A stretch of DNA of 21,335 nucleotides from JAGNLA01 sp964472265 (GCA_964472265.1 CAYYJO010000038.1:1-21335); one strand, 5' to 3'; positions 7,438-15,412 are shown, counted from the first letter of the stretch. Program-made: numbers and translations. Notes: generated by a model not told the origin, from the letters alone.

Positions 7438-8682
7438 CTATCGACCCATCATGAGCCTGATGTTCGTCCAGTAGTGAACGGGGCTGATTTCTCCAGGTTG
7501 AGCTGTTCCTGTGATTTCCGGTATGGCGCGCCATGTTCTGCCAAAATCCTCCGAGATGAAAACCCTGAAAGAAGACTCGAAGTTGTCAATTTCGTAATGT
7601 GGCCTGATGAAACCATTGAAAAATGGTGGTGAACCCATTGTCGGCTTGATAAGCAGGCCATTGTCATCGGTATAAACTGGATTTGCAAGATCGGACGGCT
7701 GTGAGTCAAGCGAACCGATAATCATGTAGGGTTTGCCACCGATTATCGACTGGTAGCCAAGGTTGTAGTGAAGGTATTTCGCATCGTTGTCAGCAAGAAT
7801 TTCCACCCCACCACGATCATTGGGGTCTTCAATCCTGCCTCTCCAACGGTTTGTTGAAATCTCGAGTAATCCAGGGGTATTTATCCTTACCTGTCCGACT
7901 TCGGCATACTCGGAACCGGTAAAAAGGCCAGTGCTTTCGAGTCTTTGAAGCACTCTGGCAATCTTATTTTTTTCGCCATGTTGGTTCAAAATCCAGACTC
8001 CACCATCATCAGTCATTGTCTCACCTTTGATTGTGTCGCCCCTGATCCAGTTTTCAAACTCAATATAAGGCAGGTAGAGTTTGGGTTTTCTTACATCAAT
8101 GAGGATCATCCTGGGTGCATTTCTTGTCGGCGAAGTGAAGTAACTGTCGATGGAAATCCATTCCTCCCCATCCATCGCATAAACCGGATTGCCAACAAAC
8201 GGCGACCATTTGTTGAAGATGTCAGAGCCGCCCGGGCAGGTTACAACGATGTCGTTTGGAGTTGCGTTTTCTTCCTCCGTGAACGGAATGACCGAAATGA
8301 CGGATGCAAGCCAATTATTAGGCCTTTGAGGATCGTATGACCTGTTCGGGCCGCATCTTATGTCAATTGTATTTACGCCTGCTCCGACTACAGCACCCTT
8401 GGAGCCGTTCTGACCGCCACAATAATGGTAAGCCCAGAACAAATCAGGCGCACGTTCTGCCTGGAATGCCGGTCTGACAACTGCACCGATTTCGGTTATT
8501 TTCCCTGGTTTTATAATGCTTATTGCCCCATCCTCAGAATTGTCGATGAGGATTGCGAAGGCTCTTACCGTCTGAGTGTTAAACTCGTCAAGTTCAGCCG
8601 GTGTCCTGTTTTTGATGCAATAAGCATTTGTTGTTGAAGTAAACGCCATCAAAAGCACAAGGAGCAGCTCAATCAAACCCAT
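7438..8682 (-). CDS. Secreted hypothetical protein with an Asp-box
   Basis: A 414-residue protein with an N-terminal hydrophobic stretch (residues 3-14) and likely signal-peptidase cleavage after TNA (residue 20). The signal is atypical: the n-region has no Lys or Arg and contains Glu5. Three Cys lie in the first third of the mature protein beyond one near its N-terminus, so disulfides are plausible. Near the C-terminus SEDFGRTW (377-384) matches the Asp-box (BNR repeat) of sialidase-like beta-propellers; only one clear copy is seen. Many Trp/Tyr/Gly-rich strands suggest an extracellular beta structure. AGGTGA precedes ATG 8682. It is not coupled to comB (71-base gap). I do not recognise the family. 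Confidence 0.75.
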   Translation of the reverse strand: MGLIELLLVLLMAFTSTTNAYCIKNRTPAELDEFNTQTVRAFAILIDNSEDGAISIIKPGKITEIGAVVRPAFQAERAPDLFWAYHYCGGQNGSKGAVVGAGVNTIDIRCGPNRSYDPQRPNNWLASVISVIPFTEEENATPNDIVVTCPGGSDIFNKWSPFVGNPVYAMDGEEWISIDSYFTSPTRNAPRMILIDVRKPKLYLPYIEFENWIRGDTIKGETMTDDGGVWILNQHGEKNKIARVLQRLESTGLFTGSEYAEVGQVRINTPGLLEISTNRWRGRIEDPNDRGGVEILADNDAKYLHYNLGYQSIIGGKPYMIIGSLDSQPSDLANPVYTDDNGLLIKPTMGSPPFFNGFIRPHYEIDNFESSFRVFISEDFGRTWRAIPEITGTAQPGEISPVHYWTNIRLMMGR

Positions 8683-8803
8683 TGCAACTCACCTGCACGA
8701 TGATCGATGGCGGTCTGCACTAAACTCGCAGGCAGCATGAAACCTATTGCGGATTTGATGATCATATTCTTTTGGGGAAGGCTAAAGCCTTTCATTTTGA
8801 TGT

Positions 8804-8831
8804 ATTATAATCTTGACCGAGATCGAAGCAA
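8804..8831 (-). promoter_or_regulatory. Candidate promoter of the Asp-box protein gene
   Basis: On the minus strand a perfect TATAAT (8809-8804) is preceded at 16 bases by TTGCTT (8831-8826), which matches only the TTG of the -35 consensus. It would give a leader of about 115 bases before ATG 8682. The TATAAT lies in ATTATAAT, which also reads TATAAT on the plus strand, so the match may be partly chance in AT-rich DNA. Confidence 0.3.
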
Positions 8832-8847
8832 CAAAAGACGATTCAGC

Positions 8848-8876
8848 TTGACACAAGGTTTTTTTAAAACTAAAAT
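8848..8876 (+). promoter_or_regulatory. Strong sigma-70-type promoter of the PATAN-cysS-rlmB operon
   Basis: A perfect TTGACA (8848-8853), a 17-base spacer and TAAAAT (8871-8876, five of six). The start point is expected near 8883, leaving a leader of about 17 bases that contains GGAGG (8889-8893), 6 bases before the GTG start at 8900. This is the clearest promoter in the window. Confidence 0.8.
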
Positions 8877-8899
8877 AGTTTTTTGATTGGAGGTGCTTG

Positions 8900-9838
8900 G
8901 TGTACGCAATAACTGGCACAATAGAGAACCTGGACTTGGCCGTGATTCTCCAAACCATGAATATAAGCAAGAAAACTGGTTGTATGGAGATAAAAACCGG
9001 TGAGGACACTTCACGCATCTATTTTGGCCAGGGTGCTATCATCCATGCCGAAACCAAAAACCTTGAAGGTGAAACCGCCTTTTACGACCTGCTGACAATC
9101 ACTTCAGGTACCTGGGGATTCATCCCGGACATGAGGACGCCAAAGCAGACGATAAGCAACAAGATCGAGAGTTTGCTGCTTAACTGGTCCAACCTTATGG
9201 ACGAGTGGAACTCCATTCGAGACCGACTTCCACCAGACGACGCAATGCTTAAAATCGTTCCGATTCCTGACGACGAACGCGAGCACATTGTGTTCAACAT
9301 GGAGGAATGGGAGGTTTTCAACCTTATCAAAACCCACGGCCTTGTGGCAAAGATATTTGAAAATTCAACACTTGGCAGGTTCAAAACCTCAAAGGCAATT
9401 CTCAAGTTCATGAGCATGGATATTGCAACCCAAGAAAAACAGGACACTGAAGACATCGACAGGACAATGGCTTTCCTTGATGATGTCGGCATTGAGCTTG
9501 GCGAACGCAACCTCGGAAAGAACCACTACAGAAAAATAATCGATAAGTTCACAGTCGAAATCGGGAAGAAGCACAGGTTCATGAACGAACTGAGGCTCGA
9601 CGATGACCTCAAGTTCTCGGGGCTCATGACCAAGGGGCTGCTCAAGGAGGAAGTTGTCTCCTCACTGAAGCTGCTGCTGTGGAATATCATCGACTACGTC
9701 AACAGCCTGGTTGGAACACCGCTCGCATTCGACCAGCTGTCAAAAGTGATAACAAAGCACTTCCCGCCAGGCGACCAGCTCATGGTCAGGCTTGGGCTTG
9801 ACGAATACATGGCAACGGAAGGCAGAATAAAGAGATGA
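8900..9838 (+). CDS. PATAN/DUF4388-domain protein
   Basis: A 312-residue cytoplasmic protein. Residues about 1-75 match the PATAN (DUF4388) pattern: G-x-I-x-x-L-x-L-A-x-x-L-Q-x-M near the start, KKTGCMEI, a strand ending IYFGQGAIIHA, then GETAFYDLL and GTWGF. This domain is found in bacterial signalling and gliding-motility proteins and is thought to mediate protein interactions. The remainder is alpha-helical and charged with no recognised domain or membrane segment. Start GTG 8900 is chosen because GGAGG is 6 bases upstream; the in-frame TTG at 8897 is too close. Its stop overlaps the cysS start (ATGA), so it is translated together with cysS. A regulatory role is possible but not shown. Confidence 0.82.
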   Translation: MYAITGTIENLDLAVILQTMNISKKTGCMEIKTGEDTSRIYFGQGAIIHAETKNLEGETAFYDLLTITSGTWGFIPDMRTPKQTISNKIESLLLNWSNLMDEWNSIRDRLPPDDAMLKIVPIPDDEREHIVFNMEEWEVFNLIKTHGLVAKIFENSTLGRFKTSKAILKFMSMDIATQEKQDTEDIDRTMAFLDDVGIELGERNLGKNHYRKIIDKFTVEIGKKHRFMNELRLDDDLKFSGLMTKGLLKEEVVSSLKLLLWNIIDYVNSLVGTPLAFDQLSKVITKHFPPGDQLMVRLGLDEYMATEGRIKR

Positions 9839-11232
9839 AACTTTTCAACACGATGACCCGCACAAAAGAGGAAGTTGTTCCCGTAAATTCCGGCAAAATC
9901 GGAATCTACACGTGCGGCCCCACCGTTTACAACAAAATCCACATCGGAAACTTCAAAACTTTCCTCTTCGAGGACATTCTTGTCAGGTATCTGCGCTACA
10001 AAGGTTATGACGTCACACAAGTCATGAACATCACAGACATTGACGACAAGACCATCCGCGCCAGCAGGGAGAAGAAGATTCCGCTCTCGGAAGTCACCGA
10101 GCCGTTCATCGGAATGTTCCACACCGACAGAAAAGCCCTGCACATAACTGATGCAAACTTCTACCCAAGGGCGACCTACTACATCCCGCAGATGGTTGAT
10201 TTGGTAAAAAAACTGCTTGACAAAGGCGTAGCCTACAAGGCCTCCGACGACTGCATCTACTACTCGATTGCAAAATTTCCTGATTACGGCAAACTCGCCC
10301 ATCTGGACACATCCTCTCTGATGTCAGGCGCATCTGGCAGAAACGCTTCTGATGAGTACGAAAAAGATTCGGTTTCAGACTTCGCCCTTTGGAAAGCTTG
10401 GGACGAAAACGACGGAACTGTGTTCTGGGAAACTGAACTTGGGAAAGGACGGCCGGGCTGGCACATCGAATGCTCTGCCATGTCCATGGAGATTCTTGGT
10501 GAAACGCTCGACATCCACACCGGCGGAATCGACAACATCTTCCCGCACCACCAAAACGAGATCGCACAGTCTGAAGGCGCAACAGGAAAGCCTTTTTGCA
10601 ACTACTGGGCGCACAGCTACCACCTGATGGTTGACGGAGCCAAGATGAGCAAATCACTTGGCAATTTCTACACCCTTGAAGACCTGGTCAAAAAAGGCGT
10701 CACTCCAGAAATGTTCCGCTTCTTCGTGGTGACAAACCATTACAGAACCAGCCTCAACTACACGGACGAAGCAGTTAGGGCTGCAGGAAAAGCAAGGGCT
10801 AGCCTCATCGAATTCGTTTCGAGAGTCAGGGCGATTCCGGACGGCAAAGACTCTTTCAACACAAAAGAAGTCCTGGACAAGATGTTCGCCCAGTTCGACG
10901 AGGGAATGGACGACGACCTTAACACACCGGTTGCCATTGCAGCGGTGTTTGACGCAACCAGAGCACTCAACAAGGCAATAGACGACGGTCAGATCGGTAC
11001 AACTGGGCGTGATGCCACTCTCGCAGCAATCGACAAGGTTAACTCAGTGTTTGCCTTCATGGAAGGTTCAGAACTTGAAGTTCCGGCTGAAATCCAGAAG
11101 CTCCTGGATGACCGCACCAACGCAAGAAAGAACAAGGATTGGGCAATGTCTGACAAGATTCGCGACGACATTGCCAAACTCGGATACATTGTCAAAGACA
11201 CTCCGCAAGGCCAAAGGGTCATCAAGGCATGA
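9835..11232 (+). CDS. cysS: Cysteinyl-tRNA synthetase
   Basis: A 465-residue class I aminoacyl-tRNA synthetase that charges tRNA-Cys; full length for the family (about 460). It has the signature GIYTCGPTVYN, HIGN at 36-39 (the HIGH motif), KMSKS at 270-274, and the Zn2+ site that selects cysteine: C27, C213 (GWHIECSAM), H238 and E242 (FPHHQNE). The C-terminal DALR-type anticodon-binding helices lie after about residue 320. ATG 9835 overlaps the stop of the PATAN gene by 4 bases and its own stop overlaps the next start, so all three genes are cotranscribed from the promoter at 8848. Confidence 0.98.
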   Translation: MKLFNTMTRTKEEVVPVNSGKIGIYTCGPTVYNKIHIGNFKTFLFEDILVRYLRYKGYDVTQVMNITDIDDKTIRASREKKIPLSEVTEPFIGMFHTDRKALHITDANFYPRATYYIPQMVDLVKKLLDKGVAYKASDDCIYYSIAKFPDYGKLAHLDTSSLMSGASGRNASDEYEKDSVSDFALWKAWDENDGTVFWETELGKGRPGWHIECSAMSMEILGETLDIHTGGIDNIFPHHQNEIAQSEGATGKPFCNYWAHSYHLMVDGAKMSKSLGNFYTLEDLVKKGVTPEMFRFFVVTNHYRTSLNYTDEAVRAAGKARASLIEFVSRVRAIPDGKDSFNTKEVLDKMFAQFDEGMDDDLNTPVAIAAVFDATRALNKAIDDGQIGTTGRDATLAAIDKVNSVFAFMEGSELEVPAEIQKLLDDRTNARKNKDWAMSDKIRDDIAKLGYIVKDTPQGQRVIKA

Positions 11233-11948
11233 CCGACGATGTTGCAGTAGGCAGGAATTCAGTCACCGAAGTTCTTAAATCCGATCTTTCCGTAAACCGT
11301 GTCGTCATCAGGCAGGGAATCCGTCCTGAAACTGTTTCGGAGATCATTGAACTTTGCAAACAAAGGCACATCAGGTTTGAAACGCTTCCAGCACAAAAGA
11401 TTGAGTCTCTTCCGGGAAATCCAAGGGATGTTGCGGCGTTTGTCAGTCCAATTGAATACGCCGAGATCGAAGACATCATTGAAAATGCTGGCGAGTCCTC
11501 AATTGTAGTCGTCCTTGACGGCATTGAAGACCCTGGAAATCTTGGCGCAATCATCCGTTCAGCCGAATGCTTCGGAGTTGACGGAATTGTGATTCCAAAA
11601 AACAATGCCTGCCCCGTGAACATGACGGTTCTGAAAACATCGGCAGGAGCAGCCACACACATTCCAATTGCCAGAGTGACCAATGTATCTGACAGCCTTG
11701 AAAAGCTGAAAAACGCCGGTTACTGGGTTTACGGCACAGACGCAAAAGCCAAACAAAGGCTTGACAAGACGAACTTCGACAAAAAAACTGCAATCGTGAT
11801 CGGCTCCGAAGGCAAAGGCATGCGCCAGCTTGTCACAAAACACTGCGATGTCCTTGTCTCAATCCCAATGTTTGGGCATATCAACTCACTCAACGCTTCA
11901 GTTTCAACCGGCATAGTCCTGTACGAGGTTTCAAAACTTAGAAAATAG
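11229..11948 (+). CDS. rlmB: 23S rRNA/tRNA 2'-O-ribose methyltransferase, TrmH/RlmB type
   Basis: A 239-residue SPOUT-class methyltransferase that uses S-adenosylmethionine. An N-terminal substrate-binding domain (about 1-85, starting VAVGRNSVTEVL) precedes the trefoil-knot domain with motif 1 DPGNLGAIIRS (101-111), motif 2 GSEGKGMR (192-199) and motif 3 SIPMFGHINSLNAS (211-224). This arrangement and length fit RlmB, which methylates G2251 of 23S rRNA; a related TrmH-family target cannot be ruled out. The cysS-rlmB pairing is common in bacteria. The start overlaps the cysS stop (ATGA). Confidence 0.93.
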   Translation: MTDDVAVGRNSVTEVLKSDLSVNRVVIRQGIRPETVSEIIELCKQRHIRFETLPAQKIESLPGNPRDVAAFVSPIEYAEIEDIIENAGESSIVVVLDGIEDPGNLGAIIRSAECFGVDGIVIPKNNACPVNMTVLKTSAGAATHIPIARVTNVSDSLEKLKNAGYWVYGTDAKAKQRLDKTNFDKKTAIVIGSEGKGMRQLVTKHCDVLVSIPMFGHINSLNASVSTGIVLYEVSKLRK

Positions 11949-11970
11949 CGCCGGTTTTCCGTGTATGCCA

Positions 11971-12002
11971 TTTTGGTTAAATATGTTATCCTGTAACCAA
12001 AA
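11971..12002. promoter_or_regulatory. Perfect 9-bp inverted repeat upstream of the hydroxyacid dehydrogenase
   Basis: TTTTGGTTA (11971-11979) and TAACCAAAA (11994-12002) are exact inverted copies separated by 14 bases. The site ends 16 bases before the ATG at 12019. The AT-rich arms and the roughly two-turn centre spacing (23 bases) suit a dimeric repressor operator better than a terminator, because the arms are GC-poor and no T-run follows. No convincing promoter was found around it. Confidence 0.45.
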
Positions 12003-12018
12003 GATGGATAGGTGGCCA

Positions 12019-12993
12019 ATGAAGATCGTACTGGACCTTGATGGCATCGCAAAATATTACAGTCTTCCAGAAAATGTTTATCAGGCGCTCAAAGCAAGAC
12101 ATCCAGAACATGAAATCGTCCGAATAACAGACTGCAAGGATTGCAAGGATGCCAACTTGTGGGTTTGCTGGTCTATCAAGCCTGAGGTTTTTGGGAAACT
12201 CAAACACCTCAGGGCAATCATCTACGCAACTGATGGGATGGGGAAACACAGGCTTTTCCCTGAGGTTATCGAATCAAACGTTATCGTTTGCAACGCCAGG
12301 GGGTGCAGGTCACAAACAATTGCTGAACATGCCTTCGCTCTGATCCTAGCCTGTTCAAAAAAACTTGTGCCGTTGATGGATTCAGTCAACAAGGAGGGCT
12401 GGTGGGGACTAAAGGCTATCGAAAGTGGACAACAACCTATGACAATCCAGGGGAAAACTCTCGGCATTCTTGGTTTGGGCGAAATCGGCTCCAGAATTGC
12501 AAAAATTGGCAAACTCGGTTTTGGCATGAACGTTTTGGGGCTGAGAAGGAATCCCAAACCAACTGAGTTCGTTGATCAAGTTTACGGAATGGATGGACTG
12601 CCGGAGCTGCTCTCAAAATCAGACATAACCGCCGTTGCACTCCCCGATACCGCTGAAACCTCACACCTTCTGGATGACGAAATGATTGGCCACATCAAGG
12701 ATGGAGCAATTCTTGTCAACATCTCGAGAGGCAACATCATTGGCACGGAATCTCTCATTTCAGCCATCAAATCCGGCAAAATCGCATCGGCTGGACTGGA
12801 CGTTTTTGAAACAGAACCATTGCCGGAGGATTCACCTTTGAGGCAGATGAAAGAGATCATCATGACACCTCATGCTGCTGGTTCTGGAGCAGATTTTTGG
12901 CCGTGTTTTGCTGACATCGTCTCAGCCAACATCATAAATCTTGAGGCTGGCAAACCGCTCATAAACGTTGTGGACAAAAGACTTGGATACTAG
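12019..12993 (+). CDS. NAD-dependent D-2-hydroxyacid dehydrogenase
   Basis: A 324-residue protein of the D-isomer-specific 2-hydroxyacid dehydrogenase family (2-oxoacid to D-2-hydroxyacid, reversible). It has the Rossmann loop G152-L-G154-E-I-G157 and the catalytic triad R237 (ISRG), E266 (DVFETEPLP) and H285 (TPHAAG). The length is standard. The start ATG 12019 (MKIVLDLDG) follows AGGTGG by 3 bases; upstream in-frame ATGs at 11965 and 12004 lack a better site and would add residues foreign to the family. The substrate (phosphoglycerate, glyoxylate, lactate or other) cannot be assigned; the ACT domain of classic SerA is absent. The stop is embedded in the ribosome binding site of the next gene, so they form a two-gene unit. 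Confidence 0.92.
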   Translation: MKIVLDLDGIAKYYSLPENVYQALKARHPEHEIVRITDCKDCKDANLWVCWSIKPEVFGKLKHLRAIIYATDGMGKHRLFPEVIESNVIVCNARGCRSQTIAEHAFALILACSKKLVPLMDSVNKEGWWGLKAIESGQQPMTIQGKTLGILGLGEIGSRIAKIGKLGFGMNVLGLRRNPKPTEFVDQVYGMDGLPELLSKSDITAVALPDTAETSHLLDDEMIGHIKDGAILVNISRGNIIGTESLISAIKSGKIASAGLDVFETEPLPEDSPLRQMKEIIMTPHAAGSGADFWPCFADIVSANIINLEAGKPLINVVDKRLGY

Positions 12994-13001
12994 GAGGCAT
13001 G

Positions 13002-13919
13002 ATGGTTCTTGACTGGATTTTCTCACCATACTGCTCAAGCGGATGGATCGCCCACCAAGCCGAGGAAGTTTATGGATTGACGCTCAAACCGTGGAATCTT
13101 GCCGACATCAGGGATGCCATGTACTCAATCATCCCAAGGCCGGTTGGAGAAAAGATCAAAGAGATCAGATCGAAAGACCGTTGGTCAGACATCCAGGGAG
13201 CCAAACCTCTGTTTTTGCTCGACGGTGAATTCATTGGATCGCACAAGTCATGGGATTCACTCTCTGTCGAGATTGAAAAGCATGGGGCAACAAAACATTC
13301 TGAACCCAACATTCCCGACTGTTTCGTTCACCCAAGGCTCAACGCCAATCGGGAAGACCCGACGATCATGGTGAGGGAAGTTACCGATCAAGACATTTCA
13401 GGACAGGGTTTACCATCGCCTGGAATATGCCTTGATTGCCGGTTCGGCGATCTCGGGTCGCAGGAGACAACCCATTTCATGAGGGACATGACGCTCAGCT
13501 ATGGCAGGATAATGTGCATTGCCTTTATTAACTCTGACGTTGCCGGCTTCATCACCCACATTCCAAAACCGATCGCCTGGAGGATCGGCTGCAGATTCGT
13601 AGATGAACTGCCTGAAATGAAGGTGCTTCAAATCATTGATTTGTTTGTCTACCCGAAATTCAGAAACCGTGGCGTGGCAACCGAGCTTTTGAAGTACACA
13701 AGAGAGTTTGCCAGAAAAATGAGAGTGGAGAGAATAGAGGTGTTCGCAACCATAAACGATGTCGGATCTGAGATGCACGTTCCTGCAACAGGCTCCCAAC
13801 ATCCGTACATAAAACATGGATTCATAAAGAAGAGGACAGTTTTGGAACCTGACGGCTCAGGGTCAATGACCTGTGAAGGGTTGGGGATCAACCAACTGAT
13901 GCTGCCAATGAAATCCTGA
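13002..13919 (+). CDS. GNAT acetyltransferase with N-terminal thioredoxin-like (YoaP-like) domain
   Basis: A 305-residue two-domain protein. The N-terminal ~95 residues look thioredoxin-like: FSPYCSSG with Cys11 at the usual active-site position but no CxxC, and KPLFLLDGEFIGSH resembling the cis-Pro/strand region of YoaP-like and glutaredoxin-like folds. The C-terminal part is a GNAT acetyltransferase, with acetyl-CoA loop R221-N-R-G-V-A226 inside the YPKFRNRGVATELL motif. A Cys pair, CLDC, sits in the linker. It would transfer an acetyl group to an unknown amine. AGGAGG at 12992-12997 is 4 bases from ATG 13002 and only 1 from ATG 12999, so 13002 is preferred. It is cotranscribed with the hydroxyacid dehydrogenase and ends 2 bases from the convergent methyltransferase-like gene. 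Confidence 0.8.
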   Translation: MVLDWIFSPYCSSGWIAHQAEEVYGLTLKPWNLADIRDAMYSIIPRPVGEKIKEIRSKDRWSDIQGAKPLFLLDGEFIGSHKSWDSLSVEIEKHGATKHSEPNIPDCFVHPRLNANREDPTIMVREVTDQDISGQGLPSPGICLDCRFGDLGSQETTHFMRDMTLSYGRIMCIAFINSDVAGFITHIPKPIAWRIGCRFVDELPEMKVLQIIDLFVYPKFRNRGVATELLKYTREFARKMRVERIEVFATINDVGSEMHVPATGSQHPYIKHGFIKKRTVLEPDGSGSMTCEGLGINQLMLPMKS

Positions 13920-13921
13920 AT

Positions 13922-14629
13922 TCACCAAATATAGGGGAACAATCTGAAGCGGATTTTATTTTTGTAGTCTGTATAACCTTTTAGTTCGGTTTCAAGCATT
14001 TTTTCTTCGCCAAAAATCCTGTAGACCAGACCGGTTATAAAAACAATTGTAAAAACCAGTCCATAAAGGGAACCCATGAGCAACGGCGCACCGATGAAGA
14101 GCAGCATACCCGCCAGATACATCGGATGCCTGACAAAACCGTACACACCTGTTGAAATTACCTCATGTCCACGATCTTCCTGAATCCTGACCACACCGGA
14201 GAGATATGGATTGTCGATGTAGGCTTTGATAAAAAGGAATGCCGATGGCAAGAGCAATATTCCACCTACAATCTTAAGCCATTCCGGAAAATTCTGAGTC
14301 CATTGGAATCTCGAGGCGTCAATTGGCATGATCGCAAACCAGCTAATGAACAAAAGCACGAGCAGTGAAACAAAAACTTTGTCCCAAGGTTTCTGGTTTG
14401 CCGTATTTGGCTTGACTCTTTCGAGGAACAGCGACGGATTCTTTATAAAAAGCCAGACGATCAACGGGTAGCACATGGCAATGAACCAGCCTGAGAAAAC
14501 CAGGCCTTCAACCCACAGCCAGTTGCCTGAGAGCCAGAGCAAAAGCACTGGAAACGCAAGAACATATAACAAGCTGAAGATTAGGCTTCCAGCGCCAGCC
14601 TTTCTCGTTTTGCCTGTTCCTGATGGCAT
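13922..14629 (-). CDS. Integral membrane isoprenylcysteine/phospholipid methyltransferase-like protein
   Basis: A 235-residue membrane protein with about five hydrophobic segments (roughly 15-34, 40-62, 84-102, 119-137, 172-204). The C-terminal half carries the ICMT/PEMT signature: GVYGFVRHPMY (161-171), FGEEKML (206-212), GYTDYK (218-223) and a final FRLFPYIW, the S-adenosylmethionine site of this superfamily. It should methylate a lipid or a small hydrophobic acceptor in the membrane; bacterial members are mostly uncharacterised. ATG 14629 has GGGAGG 5 bases upstream. It is the last gene of the long minus-strand operon, 21 bases after the SecD-like gene. No terminator was seen, so transcription may run into the opposing GNAT gene. 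Confidence 0.87.
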   Translation of the reverse strand: MPSGTGKTRKAGAGSLIFSLLYVLAFPVLLLWLSGNWLWVEGLVFSGWFIAMCYPLIVWLFIKNPSLFLERVKPNTANQKPWDKVFVSLLVLLFISWFAIMPIDASRFQWTQNFPEWLKIVGGILLLPSAFLFIKAYIDNPYLSGVVRIQEDRGHEVISTGVYGFVRHPMYLAGMLLFIGAPLLMGSLYGLVFTIVFITGLVYRIFGEEKMLETELKGYTDYKNKIRFRLFPYIW

Positions 14630-14650
14630 AGCAGCCTCCCAGGTTTTTTG

Positions 14651-15409
14651 TTATTTCTGTTCCACTGCCAGGATAATTTTGCCAAGGATGTCCTGGAAAT
14701 CGATCAGGGCTGCCTTGTCAGTCTGTGGCGGAATAAGGTAGCTGTTGTTTCTGTCCACAGCAAGCTCGTAAGGTAGTTTATAAGTGATTGCCTGTCCAAG
14801 ATAATCAAGCAGCATCATATCCATGCTCTCCGGAGTTTTGAAAACAATCATGTTGTTCTGACTGTTTGGCAATATCTCAGCATGAATTGTCTTTACCGAA
14901 TCAACGAAAAGATCAGCCAGGATTGACTGGCCAGGTTTGAGTTTCTTTACAAAATAATCGAGCCTTTCAACGGCTGCATCTGAAATCTGAATGCCAAACA
15001 CAGGCTTGTCAGAGCTTGACTGGGACATCATTATGCCAGCCATCTTTATGTCATCTCCGCTTGCTATCTTGTCGCCTGCAGCCGTGAGAATCTGGGCATC
15101 ACCCTTCATCATCAGCATCGAGGCGATCATGTTTGGGTCTTTGGCGCCAGAAACCTCGAAAACTGCATATCCAGCATCAAACGACTGGAAGACTCTGAAT
15201 TCAGCAAGGCTTCCGCACCTGTCCTTCAGGATTGATTTAAGCTTTTCCCACTGGTTGTTCTCCTGTTTTTGTGCCGGGGCAACGACCATGTGAAGCTGGG
15301 AAACGTAGTTTTTTGGTGTAGTTTTTTCGCATTTTATCGCTGAAAATCCAACAAACAGGAGCACCACAGCGCCAAGAAAGATAGCAAATGCAAGCAGGAG
15401 CTTCTTCAT
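14651..15409 (-). CDS. Membrane-anchored protein resembling the SecD P1 periplasmic head
   Basis: A 252-residue protein with one N-terminal membrane segment (residues 3-22, preceded by KK) and an exported domain. The domain resembles the first periplasmic part of SecD: a strand with LHMVV, then KLKSILKDRCG, VFEVSGAKDPNMIASML, a strand naming A-Q-I-L, and IASGDDIKMAG. The six-helix SecD membrane domain is entirely absent, so it cannot be a translocase by itself. Cys27 is not in a good lipobox. AGGAG is 6 bases before ATG 15409, and only 3 bases separate it from the epimerase stop. The similarity is judged by eye and remote; the function is unknown. Confidence 0.6.
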   Translation of the reverse strand: MKKLLLAFAIFLGAVVLLFVGFSAIKCEKTTPKNYVSQLHMVVAPAQKQENNQWEKLKSILKDRCGSLAEFRVFQSFDAGYAVFEVSGAKDPNMIASMLMMKGDAQILTAAGDKIASGDDIKMAGIMMSQSSSDKPVFGIQISDAAVERLDYFVKKLKPGQSILADLFVDSVKTIHAEILPNSQNNMIVFKTPESMDMMLLDYLGQAITYKLPYELAVDRNNSYLIPPQTDKAALIDFQDILGKIILAVEQK

Positions 15410-15412
15410 CTT

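Larger units (their letters stand above)
8683..8899. other. Divergent intergenic region
   Basis: The longest gene-free stretch in the window (217 bases) separates the divergently read secreted-protein gene and the PATAN gene. It holds the strong plus-strand promoter at 8848-8876, a weaker candidate minus-strand promoter at 8804-8831, and a short imperfect hairpin at 8776-8793 (AAGGC, loop TAAA, GCCTT). No small open reading frame or RNA gene could be supported in it. Confidence 0.6.

Noticed and set aside
8623..8682. Type IV prepilin-like N-terminus (GLIELLLVLL) of the Asp-box protein
   Set aside because: The Glu is not five residues after a cleavable Gly, there is no basic leader, and an in-frame stop lies just upstream of the ATG. 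An atypical Sec signal peptide is the simpler reading.
8776..8793. Short hairpin AAGGC-TAAA-GCCTT in the divergent intergenic region
   Set aside because: The stem is only five to seven pairs with a wobble and is followed by a broken T-run. It lies far upstream of both genes, so a terminator or riboswitch call is not supported.
9694..10302. 202-codon minus-strand frame across the PATAN-cysS junction
   Set aside because: It lies opposite two well-supported genes including the cysS HIGH region and its translation shows no family features.
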